A model generated the notes under the pieces. It worked only from the letters and a program-made list of their open reading frames with translations, was not told the DNA's origin and made no database searches. Below, one piece after another: positions 7,372 to 15,707 of a stretch of 39,108 bases of DNA (position 1 is its first letter; the number at the start of each line of letters is the position of its first letter). The DNA is from JAXHUM01 sp034189325 (GTDB taxonomy: Bacteria; Desulfobacterota; DSM-4660; Desulfatiglandales; Desulfatiglandaceae): contig JAXHUM010000060.1 of the NCBI GenBank assembly GCA_034189325.1, positions 1-39,108 on the forward strand, in the 5' to 3' direction. The position numbers and the translations under genes are program-made.

Positions 7372-7444
7372 GGGGTGATTCCATATGGGCCATCCGCTTA
7401 CAGGATCGGCAATTTCCACTTCAAATGAACGAAAAATCGTTTAT

Positions 7445-7458
7445 TTGACTTAGGTCAA
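7445..7458 (+). promoter_or_regulatory. FNR/CRP-family (HcpR-like) binding site
   Basis: TTGAC-N4-GTCAA is a perfect 14-bp dyad of the FNR/HcpR type. It is centred about 35-40 bp upstream of AT-rich -10-like hexamers (TATTAT at 7486-7491), consistent with class II activation of the gene at 7589. HcpR and FNR homologues control anaerobic and nitrosative-stress genes in deltaproteobacteria. The same 400-bp gap also contains the divergent Rrf2 promoter. Confidence 0.45.
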
Positions 7459-8231
7459 GGAGAATTTCCTTCTGTTTTTGCAGGTTATTATATTATATAA
7501 CATGCCGACATGTTGTTGATCCTGAAAGCGAGTACAAGAGGGCCGCGACAATTGGACGAACGAGAATCCTCAGAAGAAAGGCGCGCCCATGGACTATGAC
7601 AGTCCGGTGCCGTCGGAAAAGTTGAAATGGTTCCAGACAAAAGTCAACCTCGATAAAGAGGCCTTTATGAAGTTGGATCCCTACAGGCCTCTTTTTCTCG
7701 ATGAGGAGGAGAACTTTACTGAATATTTCTTCACACATTTTCACGAAATATCCGAAACAAGAATCTATCTGGATCATGAAAAACATAAAGGGCATCTCCA
7801 AATGCTCTGGCTAGAGTGGTTCGTCTCCCTCTTTTCCGAAGATTTCAGCGAAGATTTTTTGGCCTATCACTGGACAAGCGGATTGCGGCATGTGGAACTC
7901 GGGATTGATCACAGGTTCATCACCCTGGCCTATTCCTATTTAAGGCAGTTCTGCCAAGAGAGCACAATGACCGGGATTCCGTAAGACGACCGAGAGGAAG
8001 TCTTACAGGTCATCGATAAAATGGTGGATTTCTGCCTCTTAGTGGAGACTCAGGTCTTGTATGTCCATGGGGATGGAGAAGATCTCGAAACCATGTTCAT
8101 TTATCTCTTGCAAAACAGCATGGAGACGGCGGATCCAGAGGAACCTTTGATCAGGATTTGGTCAAGGCCGTGGCAACGGGAAGCTTCATTTGTTGAAGTG
8201 GAAATATTCAATACCGGAAAACCACCGGAGC

Positions 8232-8352
8232 CTGAGGAGATGGACCATCTTTTTGTTCCCTTCTATTCGTCGAAACCCTATGGAACCGGTTTTGGTCTCC
8301 CAATCGCACAACTCGCCGCTCGAAAGAACCTTGGAGACATATACCTCGAACC
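8232..8352 (+). repeat. Left copy of a 121-bp identical overlap flanking the scaffold gap
   Basis: Bases 8232-8352 are identical to 8453-8573, with only the run of Ns between. Both encode the same kinase segment from PEEMDHLF to DIYLEP. The simplest reading is two contig ends that overlap and were not merged. Confidence 0.85.
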
Positions 8353-8452
8353 NNNNNNNNNNNNNNNNNNNNNNNNNNNNNNNNNNNNNNNNNNNNNNNN
8401 NNNNNNNNNNNNNNNNNNNNNNNNNNNNNNNNNNNNNNNNNNNNNNNNNNNN
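8353..8452. other. Assembly gap (100 N)
   Basis: Exactly 100 Ns, the conventional placeholder for a gap of unknown size. Because the flanks are identical, the true gap is probably negative: the contigs overlap and no sequence is missing. Confidence 0.95.
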
Positions 8453-8573
8453 CTGAGGAGATGGACCATCTTTTTGTTCCCTTCTATTCGTCGAAACCCT
8501 ATGGAACCGGTTTTGGTCTCCCAATCGCACAACTCGCCGCTCGAAAGAACCTTGGAGACATATACCTCGAACC
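8453..8573 (+). repeat. Right copy of the 121-bp overlap at the scaffold gap
   Basis: Identical to 8232-8352. Reading on from this copy restores the kinase C-terminus (GDEGIKCVIKLPAVIEGTGAL) and its stop codon. Confidence 0.85.
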
Positions 8574-8750
8574 GGTGGGTGATGAGGGCATAAAATGCGT
8601 CATCAAATTGCCCGCCGTAATAGAGGGCACAGGAGCCCTTTAAAAGGGGCTATTCCCACGCCTTGCGGTGGACATCTTCTCACAAAGGGCTGACGATTGA
8701 TCACCCAGGATTCGGGGAGAATCATTTTGATAAGAAAGGACATGAAGGAT

Positions 8751-10724
8751 ATGCCAAACCCCACAGTCAAGTTTGTGCCCCACAACATCACTCTCTCGGT
8801 TTCTCCGGGGACGGTCCTTTTGCGGGCTGCCCTGGAGGCGGGAGTTCATGTCAATGCCTCTTGCGGCGGAGAGGGGGCCTGCGGCAAATGTCGCGTCATG
8901 ATCGAACAGGGACAGGTAGAGGGAGGCGTGAGTGAAAAACTCAGCGACCAGGACCGGGAAGAGGGTTTCCGGTTGGCCTGTCGCAGTCGCATCTATGAAG
9001 ACCTGGTGATCCGCGTACCTGTGGAATCATCGCTCGAATCCGCCGTGCTGAATAGGAAACAACCTCCCAGACAGACGGCTCAAGTTCGCCGGTTCGATAT
9101 TGACGAACTCAAAGAACAGGGCCTTTTTATCCCACCGATCGAAAAACGCCTCTTAGACCTGCCCCCACCTTCCGCCAAGGACAACCTGGCCGACGTGACC
9201 CGCCTGGTCAGCTTCCTTAAGGCACGTTACAATGAGCACAGATTGGTGGTGGATTTGCCGGTGATAAGAAAGACTCCGGATATCCTTCGTCAAGACAATT
9301 TCAGGGTAACGGCCACCCTGGCCCGCCCCGTACGTCCCGACAGCAAGACCAGGGTCATCAACATCCAAGGAGGTGACACGACCGACCGCAACTATGCCGT
9401 TGCCATGGATATAGGCACCACCACAATCTACGGACAGGTCATAAACCTGGCCGACGGGCAGGTATTGGGGGAACATGGTGAGTTCAATGGACAGATCAGC
9501 TATGGAGAAGATGTTATCACCCGGATTGTGTACGGGGAAAAGCCGGGCGGCCTCCAAAAGCTCCACGAGGTGGTGATTGCCACAATGAACAGGGTGATCC
9601 GGAAGATCCTCAGGCAGGCAAAAGTGGATCCCGACGAGATTTCCACCATTACCCTCGCCGGCAACACCACCATGACCCAATTGATGCTCAAGATCAATCC
9701 GAGGTATGTCAGACTTTCTCCCTATGTGCCCGCCTCTACCCTGTTTCCGCCTATTCCTGCTGCGGAGCTGGGGATTGCGCTGGGAGACCATGTTGAGGCC
9801 CTCATATATCCCGTTATTTCGAGCTATGTGGGAGGGGATATCGTCGCAGGGGTCATGTCTTCTGGGATATATCGCACCGACAAAGTGACCCTCTTTATGG
9901 ACATAGGCACAAATGCCGAGATCGTCATCGGCAACAGATCCTGGCTTGCCTGTGCGGCCTGTTCCGCCGGTCCCGCCTTTGAGGGCGGAGGCATCACCTT
10001 CGGTATGCATGCGGCCAAAGGCGCCATTGAGGACCTCTTGCTTGATCCTCAAAGTTTTGAGCCGATGATTATCACCATCGGCGACGTGCGCGCCAAAGGT
10101 ATCTGCGGTTCCGGCCTCATCAATATAGTGGCCCTCCTTTTTGAAATGGGTCTTATCGACAGCCGCGGCAAGTTCAGACAGGACCTTGACACCCCACGTA
10201 TTCGTGTTGCTGAGGGGGTTTATGAATATGTGTTGGCCTGGGCCGAAGAAACTCAGATAAACAGGGATATCACTCTGACCGAAATCGATATTGCCAATCT
10301 GATCCGCGCCAAGGGGGCTATCTTCAGCGGTTGCCGGACCCTTCTGGAAGAGGTGGGACTGAGCCTCGACGACATTGAGCAGGTCATCTTGGCGGGAGGA
10401 TTCGGCAGCTATGTCGACCTTCAAAAGGCCATGACCATCGGGCTCTTGCCGGAAATGGATCCCAACAAGATCACCTATGTGGGGAACAGCTCTCTTATGG
10501 GATGCAGAATGAGTTCCCTGACGAACCGTATACGCCGAGATGTCGTGGATGTCACCAAGAGAATGACCAATTTTGAACTCTCGGAAACCCCCTCCTACAT
10601 GGACCATTATACGGCCTCCCTTTTCCTCCCCCACACCGATATGAGACTCTTTCCCAACCTTGAAAAACGGCTTGGGAGTCTTAGAAATAACAGGACCGAT
10701 TATCAAGATATGACGACGGCCTGA
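8751..10724 (+). CDS. ASKHA-domain ferredoxin activator (RACo-like, DUF4445)
   Basis: The protein has an N-terminal plant-type [2Fe-2S] ferredoxin domain with ligands in SCGGEGACGKC and a later LACRSR. A linker follows, then a C-terminal ATP-binding ASKHA fold: phosphate-1 AMDIGTTTIYGQV, phosphate-2 LFMDIGTNAEIVIGN, and ILAGGFGSYVDLQKA for the nucleotide site. This is the layout of reductive activators of corrinoid proteins (RACo, RamA relatives), which drive electrons to Co(II) using ATP. No corrinoid protein or methyltransferase is in the window, so the client is unknown. Its close downstream neighbour is a siroheme Fe-S protein, which may be the electron donor or client (inference). The frame opens at a TTG at 8697. 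I chose the ATG at 8751, with AAAGGA 10 nt upstream; the ATG at 8742 is an alternative. Confidence 0.88.
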   Translation: MPNPTVKFVPHNITLSVSPGTVLLRAALEAGVHVNASCGGEGACGKCRVMIEQGQVEGGVSEKLSDQDREEGFRLACRSRIYEDLVIRVPVESSLESAVLNRKQPPRQTAQVRRFDIDELKEQGLFIPPIEKRLLDLPPPSAKDNLADVTRLVSFLKARYNEHRLVVDLPVIRKTPDILRQDNFRVTATLARPVRPDSKTRVINIQGGDTTDRNYAVAMDIGTTTIYGQVINLADGQVLGEHGEFNGQISYGEDVITRIVYGEKPGGLQKLHEVVIATMNRVIRKILRQAKVDPDEISTITLAGNTTMTQLMLKINPRYVRLSPYVPASTLFPPIPAAELGIALGDHVEALIYPVISSYVGGDIVAGVMSSGIYRTDKVTLFMDIGTNAEIVIGNRSWLACAACSAGPAFEGGGITFGMHAAKGAIEDLLLDPQSFEPMIITIGDVRAKGICGSGLINIVALLFEMGLIDSRGKFRQDLDTPRIRVAEGVYEYVLAWAEETQINRDITLTEIDIANLIRAKGAIFSGCRTLLEEVGLSLDDIEQVILAGGFGSYVDLQKAMTIGLLPEMDPNKITYVGNSSLMGCRMSSLTNRIRRDVVDVTKRMTNFELSETPSYMDHYTASLFLPHTDMRLFPNLEKRLGSLRNNRTDYQDMTTA

Positions 10725-10761
10725 TGCGGCCGATTTCACACCTCTGAAAGGAACAAAAGGA

Positions 10762-11565
10762 ATGAAAAAAGGTGCCCCCCTCAAAATGAAATGGTCTGAA
10801 GAGGCAAAAGAGGCCGTCTTAAGGGTCCCCTTCTTTGTCAGGAAAAGGGTGATAGACCAAGTAGAAGAGGAGGCCTTGAAAAAAGGGGCCGATTCCGTAA
10901 CACTGGGGCATGTACGGTCCTGTCAAAAGAGGTTCCTGAACCGGATGGAAGACGAGGTCAAGGGCTATCAAGTAGAGACATGTTTCGGCCCGGGAGGATG
11001 TTGTCATAGGGCATTCACTTGTGATAGTCTTGTTCACGATTTGGAGCAGCAGATGTCACGGCAGGATTTGAAGGCCTTTTTCAAGGAAAGGGTTGACGGC
11101 CCCTTGAAAATGCATCATGAGTTTCGAATCTCGATCTCAGATTGTCCCAATGCCTGCTCCCGTCCTCAGATCGCCGATATCGGCTTGATAGGAGCCTGCG
11201 AACCCATTGTAACGGACAAGGATTGCAGTGAGTGCGGGGCATGTGTTGAAGCGTGCAAAGAAAAGGCCCTTTCAATACAACATGGGCGACCTGTTGTCGA
11301 TGAAGGCTTATGCCTTTATTGCGGGGCGTGCGTGCGTCTGTGCCCCTCCGGAACAATTGCTGAGGGGCGTGCCGGATATCGTATCCAGATAGGAGGAAAA
11401 CTGGGAAGACATCCCAGGCTGGCAATTGATTTGCCCGGGATATACAAACCGGACGATCTGACGGAGGTTATAGACAAGTGTCTTCAGCACTACAAACGCC
11501 ATTGTTTGAACGGGGAAAGGTTTGGGGAGGTGTTGAAGAGAACAGGAAGTGATATCGGACTGTAG
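10762..11565 (+). CDS. Half-size siroheme/[4Fe-4S] sulfite-reductase-like protein with two ferredoxin clusters and PCP_red domain
   Basis: At 267 aa this is far smaller than DsrA/B or CysI. Residues about 10-57 fit the PCP_red domain (WSEEAKEAVLRVPFFVRKRV). The siroheme-[4Fe-4S] ligands follow as Cys74-x5-Cys80 and Cys128-x3-Cys132 (CFGPGGC; CPNAC). Two 4Fe-4S ferredoxin motifs follow: Cys155/158/161/165 (CSECGACVEAC) and Cys184/187/190/194 (CLYCGACVRLC). Small single-module siroheme proteins are known from Desulfovibrio (low-spin assimilatory-type sulfite reductase). The protein could reduce sulfite or nitrite or only transfer electrons. It starts 37 bp after the ASKHA gene, with AAAGGA just upstream, so the pair is probably one operon. 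It lacks the second homologous half seen in two-fold sulfite reductases. Confidence 0.82.
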   Translation: MKKGAPLKMKWSEEAKEAVLRVPFFVRKRVIDQVEEEALKKGADSVTLGHVRSCQKRFLNRMEDEVKGYQVETCFGPGGCCHRAFTCDSLVHDLEQQMSRQDLKAFFKERVDGPLKMHHEFRISISDCPNACSRPQIADIGLIGACEPIVTDKDCSECGACVEACKEKALSIQHGRPVVDEGLCLYCGACVRLCPSGTIAEGRAGYRIQIGGKLGRHPRLAIDLPGIYKPDDLTEVIDKCLQHYKRHCLNGERFGEVLKRTGSDIGL

Positions 11566-11720
11566 CGGTCATGTGACGAGTTGTTCAGAGTGGTTTGTTG
11601 ACCCGGGAAAAAGCCCGTACGCTCTATTCACCCGTCGGTGACCTGCCGCAGGACCTTTCATAGGAATGAAAAAAAAGCGCCACTGAGTATTCCAGTTTAC
11701 GAAAAAACCAGAGGCAAACC

Positions 11721-12146
11721 GTGTTAGGTTATATTTTCAATAAAATATCCGGCAAAGTCACGATAGATGTTAATCCGGAACTTCTTGTTTTCACAAGGCG
11801 GGCCAGATCAATCGGTATTGCAACGTTCTTGTACCTATCCAACAACAATGGAACGTATAAAATACAGAGTATAGGAGAGGAATGTGAAGGCTCTGGGTCG
11901 TTTTCACGTGTCGAGTTGTTTAGAGATGGACCTAACCCGGGGGAATCCTATTCACGATCTGAATTACTTGAAGCGTTTCTCAGATATGGTCTCAAAAAAG
12001 TCATTGGAAGAAACTTTATAAGACCAACCGTCATATTCCAGGGAACTCAGACCCTTGACAGTATATTGGCAGGATATCAAGACGCAATATTGAGTAAGAC
12101 CGCATTGAATGCCGGGGCTCATGAGGTTGAGTTTACAGCTTCATAG
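11721..12146 (+). CDS. MreB N-terminal-domain-like protein, truncated and degenerate
   Basis: The 141-aa product has no obvious full-length family. However, KVTIDVNPELLVFTRR aligns with the MreB N-terminus (GIDLGTANTLVYV), and YGLKKVIGRNFIRPTVIF plus ALNAGAHEVEF align with MreB (YFIKKV, RPRIVI, ALHAGAREV). It would therefore cover only actin subdomains IA/IB and stop where MreB continues for about 200 residues. The phosphate-1 motif DLGTANT is replaced by DVNPELL, so nucleotide binding is doubtful. The GTG start has GAGG 6 nt upstream. It could be a decayed duplicate or an adapter that caps an actin-like filament. Homology is by eye and moderate. Nothing in the neighbourhood (siroheme protein, dehydrogenase) suggests a cell-shape role. 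Confidence 0.55.
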   Translation: MLGYIFNKISGKVTIDVNPELLVFTRRARSIGIATFLYLSNNNGTYKIQSIGEECEGSGSFSRVELFRDGPNPGESYSRSELLEAFLRYGLKKVIGRNFIRPTVIFQGTQTLDSILAGYQDAILSKTALNAGAHEVEFTAS

Positions 12147-12228
12147 TGACTTCGGACAATCCTGTAAAGCGATCCGACCCCAAACCCCAATCGCTGCAAA
12201 AAGTCCTTAAATGACCTCGGAATAACGA

Positions 12229-13197
12229 ATGAAGGCTATAGTACACACCAAATACGGTCCTCCAGGTCTCCTTCAACTTAGGGATGTCGTAAGGCCAACA
12301 CCCAAAAAGGATGAAGTACTTGTCAGAGTCATGGCGGCAACAGTGAATCGAACAGACTGTGCCAGGCTCCGGGCACGTCCTTTCATTATGCGGTTCACGA
12401 CGGGATTACTGAGACCCAGGAGCCCGATACCGGGCACTGACTTTGCAGGCAGAATCGAAGCTGTGGGGAGGGATGTCGGATCATTAAAAGTCGGAGACGA
12501 TGTCTTTGGTTTTGACGACAACGGCTCAAGCTCTCAAGCCCAATACATGTCGTTTCCCGAACATAAAGGGATAGGCCCTATGCCGCGTAACCTGACCTAT
12601 GAACAGGCCGCCGCCTGCTTGGAAGGGGCACATTACGCCTATAACTTCCTTAACAAGATATATCTTGAAAAAGGTCGAAAGATCCTGGTTAATGGCGCGA
12701 CAGGCGCTATCGGGAGTGCAGCGGTACAACTTCTGAAGCATTATGGTGCCGATGTGACCGCCGTATGCGCTTCAGAGAATGAAGATCTGGTCAAATCATT
12801 GGGAGCCGGTACGGTAATTGATTACACAAAAGGTGATTTCACGAGAATCAACGGAAAGTACGCCTCTGTTTTGGATACGGTCGGCAAGAGCTCATTTAAG
12901 AGGTGCAGAAGATTGCTGCAACCGGGTGGCATCTACATGTCCTCTGAACTGGGGTGGATGGTCCAAAACCTTGTTTTGTCACTGTTTACGCCGATTCTTG
13001 GGGGTAAAAAGGTCAAGTTTCCATTTCCCTCAGATCCCAGACGAACCGTTCTTTTTGTCAAAAAGCTCTGCGAAGAAGGTGCGTTCAGGGCTGTTATCGA
13101 TAGGGTATACCCTCTCGAGGACATTACCGAGGCCTATCAATATGTTGAAAAAGGGCGGAAAATCGGAAATGTGGTTATCACCGTGGGAGAAACCTGA
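12229..13197 (+). CDS. Zinc-independent MDR family NAD(P)H oxidoreductase (quinone oxidoreductase type)
   Basis: The 322-aa protein has the GroES-like N-domain (DEVLVRVMAATVNRTDC, GTDFAGRIEAVG) and the Rossmann nucleotide motif VNGATGAIGSAAVQLLKHYGA. The zinc-binding Cys cluster of alcohol dehydrogenases is absent, so it belongs to the quinone oxidoreductase/enoyl reductase side of the superfamily. The substrate cannot be predicted. A perfect hairpin ends the unit (13217-13241). The upstream gene is 82 bp away, and a weak GGAA precedes the ATG. It is probably a stand-alone or loosely linked gene. Confidence 0.9.
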   Translation: MKAIVHTKYGPPGLLQLRDVVRPTPKKDEVLVRVMAATVNRTDCARLRARPFIMRFTTGLLRPRSPIPGTDFAGRIEAVGRDVGSLKVGDDVFGFDDNGSSSQAQYMSFPEHKGIGPMPRNLTYEQAAACLEGAHYAYNFLNKIYLEKGRKILVNGATGAIGSAAVQLLKHYGADVTAVCASENEDLVKSLGAGTVIDYTKGDFTRINGKYASVLDTVGKSSFKRCRRLLQPGGIYMSSELGWMVQNLVLSLFTPILGGKKVKFPFPSDPRRTVLFVKKLCEEGAFRAVIDRVYPLEDITEAYQYVEKGRKIGNVVITVGET

Positions 13198-13216
13198 GGG
13201 CCCTTTCCATTTCATG

Positions 13217-13241
13217 ATCCGGCGGCATCACCCCGCCGGAT
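13217..13241 (+). terminator. Perfect hairpin downstream of the MDR gene
   Basis: ATCCGGCGG (13217-13225) and CCGCCGGAT (13233-13241) form a 9-bp stem with a 7-nt loop, 19 bp after the stop codon. No T run follows, so it may block exonucleases or assist Rho rather than being a true intrinsic terminator. Confidence 0.5.
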
Positions 13242-13409
13242 GGGTGAACGTCGGGCTTCCGGCTTAGAATGGCTTTTTATCGCGCTATTCCATTGTTACC
13301 TCTTATGCATGGCCATCAGACTCTATTTATAAACCTCTCTCAGCAATAGAAGAAGCATCTTTGAGCCCCCTGCCCTCCTTGATCCGAGCATAAAAAGATC
13401 GTTAGCGAC

Positions 13410-13438
13410 TTGATTATCAATCGAGGTGACTCTATAGT
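13410..13438 (+). promoter_or_regulatory. Sigma70-type promoter for the Ste24 protease gene
   Basis: TTGATT (13410-13415), a 17-nt spacer and TATAGT (13433-13438) lie about 75 bp upstream of the protease ATG. Box quality and spacing are good, and no other good candidate lies in the 318-bp gap. Confidence 0.5.
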
Positions 13439-13514
13439 ATACCCTCGATTTCAGACCGGGTATGTCTCCTGTTACAGGTCGGAACAACAAGATGGAGTCT
13501 GTTTGTGAGGTCCC

Positions 13515-14798
13515 ATGATATCCTTTAATGCCTTTCTCATCCTCTTTCTTATTATCTATTCGGCGACCTCCTTTGCCGACCTCGTCATCGAGCGGATCAA
13601 TATATGGTACGGCAAAAAAAACGAGGGAGAGATTCCCAATGAGTTCCGAGACATTATCGATAGAAAAGAACTCAAGCGAATAAACGAATATACCTTTGAC
13701 AATACCCGATTCAGCATTGTCCATTCCATCTTCAGTAAAGCCCTTTTCCTGAGTATCCTTCTTTCCGGGCTCTTGCCATGGCTGGTGCAAGCCCTTTCTG
13801 AGACCCACTTTATTCTTGCCGGACTCATCTTTTTTGCTCTTCCCGGTATTCTTTCCAGTCTATTGGGCCTTCCCTTTGATTATTATCACGCCTTTATTAT
13901 TGAGGAGAGGTACGGGTTTAATACCCAAACCATCAAGATTTGGCTCTCAGATCTGCTGAAATCCACAATCCTGGTCGCCCTTTTTGGAACGATCCTCCTG
14001 TCTGCCCTCCTCTCAATGATAAGATATTTCGGTCAGACCTGGTGGATATGGGCCTGGGCCTTTTTCCTGGGGTTCCAAACAATCATGTTGGTGCTGTATC
14101 CAACCGTCATTGCTCCCCTTTTCAACAAGTTTACATTGATTGAGGACCCTGATCTCGCGGGTAAAATAGAGGATCTGGCTAAGAAGGAGGGTTTAAGTAT
14201 CAAGGGTATATACCGCATGGATGCATCCAAACGGAGCAGGCACACCAACGCCTACCTTACGGGATTGGGGAGAGCCAAGAGAATTGTCCTATTTGACTCA
14301 TTGATCGAATCTCATGAAATCGATGAGATCCTGGCGGTTTTGGCGCATGAGATCGCCCATCTCAAAAGAGGTCATATCAAGAAACAGATGGCCCTTATGG
14401 CTGTTTTCTCGCTCCTCCTCTTTTTCCTCGCCTCCAAATTGATGTTGTGGGAGGTGATCTATGAATCCTTTGGCTTTTCCACCATGCCTCCCTATGCCGG
14501 GCTCTTTTTGGTGGGTGCCCTATGGGAACCTATCGGATTCCTTATCGCACCCCTGGGGCATGCTGTCTCCAGATATTTTGAGAAACAGGCAGACTTGGAT
14601 TCCCTCAGGACAGTGGGGACGAGGGGACCTCTTCTAGGGGCCTTCAAGAAAATGGCCAAGGACAATCTGGCCAACCTGCGGCCCCACCCGCTCTATGTGT
14701 TTTTCAATTATTCCCACCCGACCCTGCTCAGCCGGATACGGTATATTCAGTCCGACAGGGGCCTACGGGAGGGAGGAACGATTTTAGAACATTCTTGA
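13515..14798 (+). CDS. Ste24/HtpX-like M48 family zinc metalloprotease
   Basis: The 427-aa membrane protein has an N-terminal M48_N region with several hydrophobic segments. The zinc site HEIAHLKRGH (H-E-x-x-H) lies at about residues 278-287. The third ligand region is FEKQADLDSL, followed by HPLYVFFNYSHPTLLSRI near the C-terminus. This matches CAAX prenyl protease 1 homologues (COG0501). Bacteria lack CAAX maturation, so the role is probably quality control of membrane proteins. Start: ATG with GAGG 4 nt upstream. It is followed after 162 bp by a BAX-inhibitor-1 family gene; a joint role in membrane stress would be inference. Confidence 0.92.
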   Translation: MISFNAFLILFLIIYSATSFADLVIERINIWYGKKNEGEIPNEFRDIIDRKELKRINEYTFDNTRFSIVHSIFSKALFLSILLSGLLPWLVQALSETHFILAGLIFFALPGILSSLLGLPFDYYHAFIIEERYGFNTQTIKIWLSDLLKSTILVALFGTILLSALLSMIRYFGQTWWIWAWAFFLGFQTIMLVLYPTVIAPLFNKFTLIEDPDLAGKIEDLAKKEGLSIKGIYRMDASKRSRHTNAYLTGLGRAKRIVLFDSLIESHEIDEILAVLAHEIAHLKRGHIKKQMALMAVFSLLLFFLASKLMLWEVIYESFGFSTMPPYAGLFLVGALWEPIGFLIAPLGHAVSRYFEKQADLDSLRTVGTRGPLLGAFKKMAKDNLANLRPHPLYVFFNYSHPTLLSRIRYIQSDRGLREGGTILEHS

Positions 14799-14860
14799 AG
14801 TTTTACCCATACTATATTATATTAGAAAGGATATCTGTTTAACGTGAATGACTTAAATGC

Positions 14861-14890
14861 GTCGACCCGGCATAGACACGTTGGGTCGAC
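14861..14890. repeat. Perfect inverted repeat, 8-bp arms, between protease and BAX-inhibitor genes
   Basis: GTCGACCC (14861-14868) and GGGTCGAC (14883-14890) enclose a 14-nt loop. There is no T run. It might be an mRNA processing hairpin or a regulator site for the gene at 14961. Confidence 0.5.
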
Positions 14891-14960
14891 AATGGCTGCC
14901 ACGTGCAGCATTCTGAAGTGTCAAATTAAAAAAACATATGGCTGATCGGAGGTAAAAGCA

Positions 14961-15665
14961 ATGTCAAGAGAGGCTGTTACAAGACCAAGTTCCGACGTCT
15001 TGGTCAATAGTTTCATCAGAAGTGTTTACAACTGGATGGGGATTGGCCTGGCATTGACCGGGTTCATGGCCTTTTATGTTTCCAATAGCCCAACCATAAT
15101 CAATCTCATATTCGGAAATAAGATCCTCTTTTTCGTCTTGATCATAGCGGAGTTGGGCCTAGTCTTTTCCATTAGTGGGATGATCAACAAGCTGAGCGCG
15201 GGTACTGCGACATCCCTCTTTGTTCTGTACGCGGCCCTTAACGGCGTGACGCTTTCATTTATCTTCCTTATCTACACCCGATCCTCTATTGTAAGCACCT
15301 TTTTTGTGTGCGCGGCGACATTTATTGCCTGCAGTATCTACGGGTGGGTAACAAAGAGAGATTTGACCTCGTGGGGCGGTTTTTTCATGATGGGCCTGAT
15401 CGGGATAATCATCGCCTCACTGGTAAACATGTTTGTCCGCAGCAGCGCCATGAGCATGATCATCAGTTATATAGGCGTGTTGGTTTTTATAGGTCTGACG
15501 GCCTATGACACGCAAAAGCTCAAGGACATGGCCTTGACGCAACCGGCCGACCTTGATGGAACAGTTGTAAGGAAGGGGGCAATCCTCGGAGCTCTCAGTC
15601 TTTACCTTGATTTCATTAACCTGTTTTTAATGCTCCTCAGGATACTGGGTCAGGGCAGAGATTAA
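14961..15665 (+). CDS. BAX inhibitor-1 / YccA family membrane protein
   Basis: The 234-aa protein has seven hydrophobic segments and the family patterns FIRSVYNWMGIGLALTGF near the N-terminus, GVTLSFIFLIY, and GVLVFIGLTAYDTQKLK, with a final GALSLYLDFINLFLMLLRI. BI-1 relatives act as pH-sensitive Ca2+ leak channels or interact with FtsH. Here the substrate is not known. A strong GGAGG lies 7 nt before the ATG. The length is normal. Regulation is not evident beyond a hairpin 70 bp upstream. Confidence 0.93.
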   Translation: MSREAVTRPSSDVLVNSFIRSVYNWMGIGLALTGFMAFYVSNSPTIINLIFGNKILFFVLIIAELGLVFSISGMINKLSAGTATSLFVLYAALNGVTLSFIFLIYTRSSIVSTFFVCAATFIACSIYGWVTKRDLTSWGGFFMMGLIGIIIASLVNMFVRSSAMSMIISYIGVLVFIGLTAYDTQKLKDMALTQPADLDGTVVRKGAILGALSLYLDFINLFLMLLRILGQGRD

Positions 15666-15707
15666 TCAGATTCAGAGGGAATCTTCTGTTATTGTCTTCT
15701 GAAGATT

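Larger units (their letters stand above)
7589..8643 (+). pseudogene. Decayed globin-sensor histidine kinase
   Basis: The ATG at 7589 has AAAGG at 7 nt. The first 131 codons match a protoglobin-type sensor domain (YRPLFLDEEENFTEYFF, HVELGIDHRFITLAYSYLRQF). An in-frame TAA (7982-7984) follows, after which the same frame continues DDREEVLQVIDKMVDFCLLVETQ. The frame then jumps straight to an HATPase domain: N box LLQNSMETAD, VPFYSSKPYG and G box GTGFGLPIAQLAA. The dimerisation/phosphoacceptor region with the H-box His is missing. Intact homologues, as I recall them, have about 100 residues there. TAA cannot encode selenocysteine. The stretch also contains a 100-N gap flanked by identical 121-bp sequences; collapsing these restores one frame to the stop at 8641-8643. 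The nonsense codon and lost H-box argue for a pseudogene, although an assembly error near the gap could contribute. Confidence 0.75.

Noticed and set aside
7982..7984. Recoding of the in-frame stop in the kinase gene as in the permease
   Set aside because: The codon is TAA, which is not used for selenocysteine, and the gene also lacks its H-box region.
8232..8573. Real tandem duplication of the kinase ATPase domain
   Set aside because: The copies are identical and separated only by a standard 100-N spacer; an unmerged contig overlap is simpler and restores the frame.
9153..10784. Long 543-codon open frame on the minus strand opposite the ASKHA gene
   Set aside because: Its product has no family resemblance and is His/Gly/Asp-rich, as expected for the complement of a GC-rich gene; the plus-strand frame has full domain motifs.
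12818..13267. 149-codon frame overlapping the MDR gene in another phase
   Set aside because: No family resemblance; the overlapping MDR frame has complete GroES-like and Rossmann motifs.
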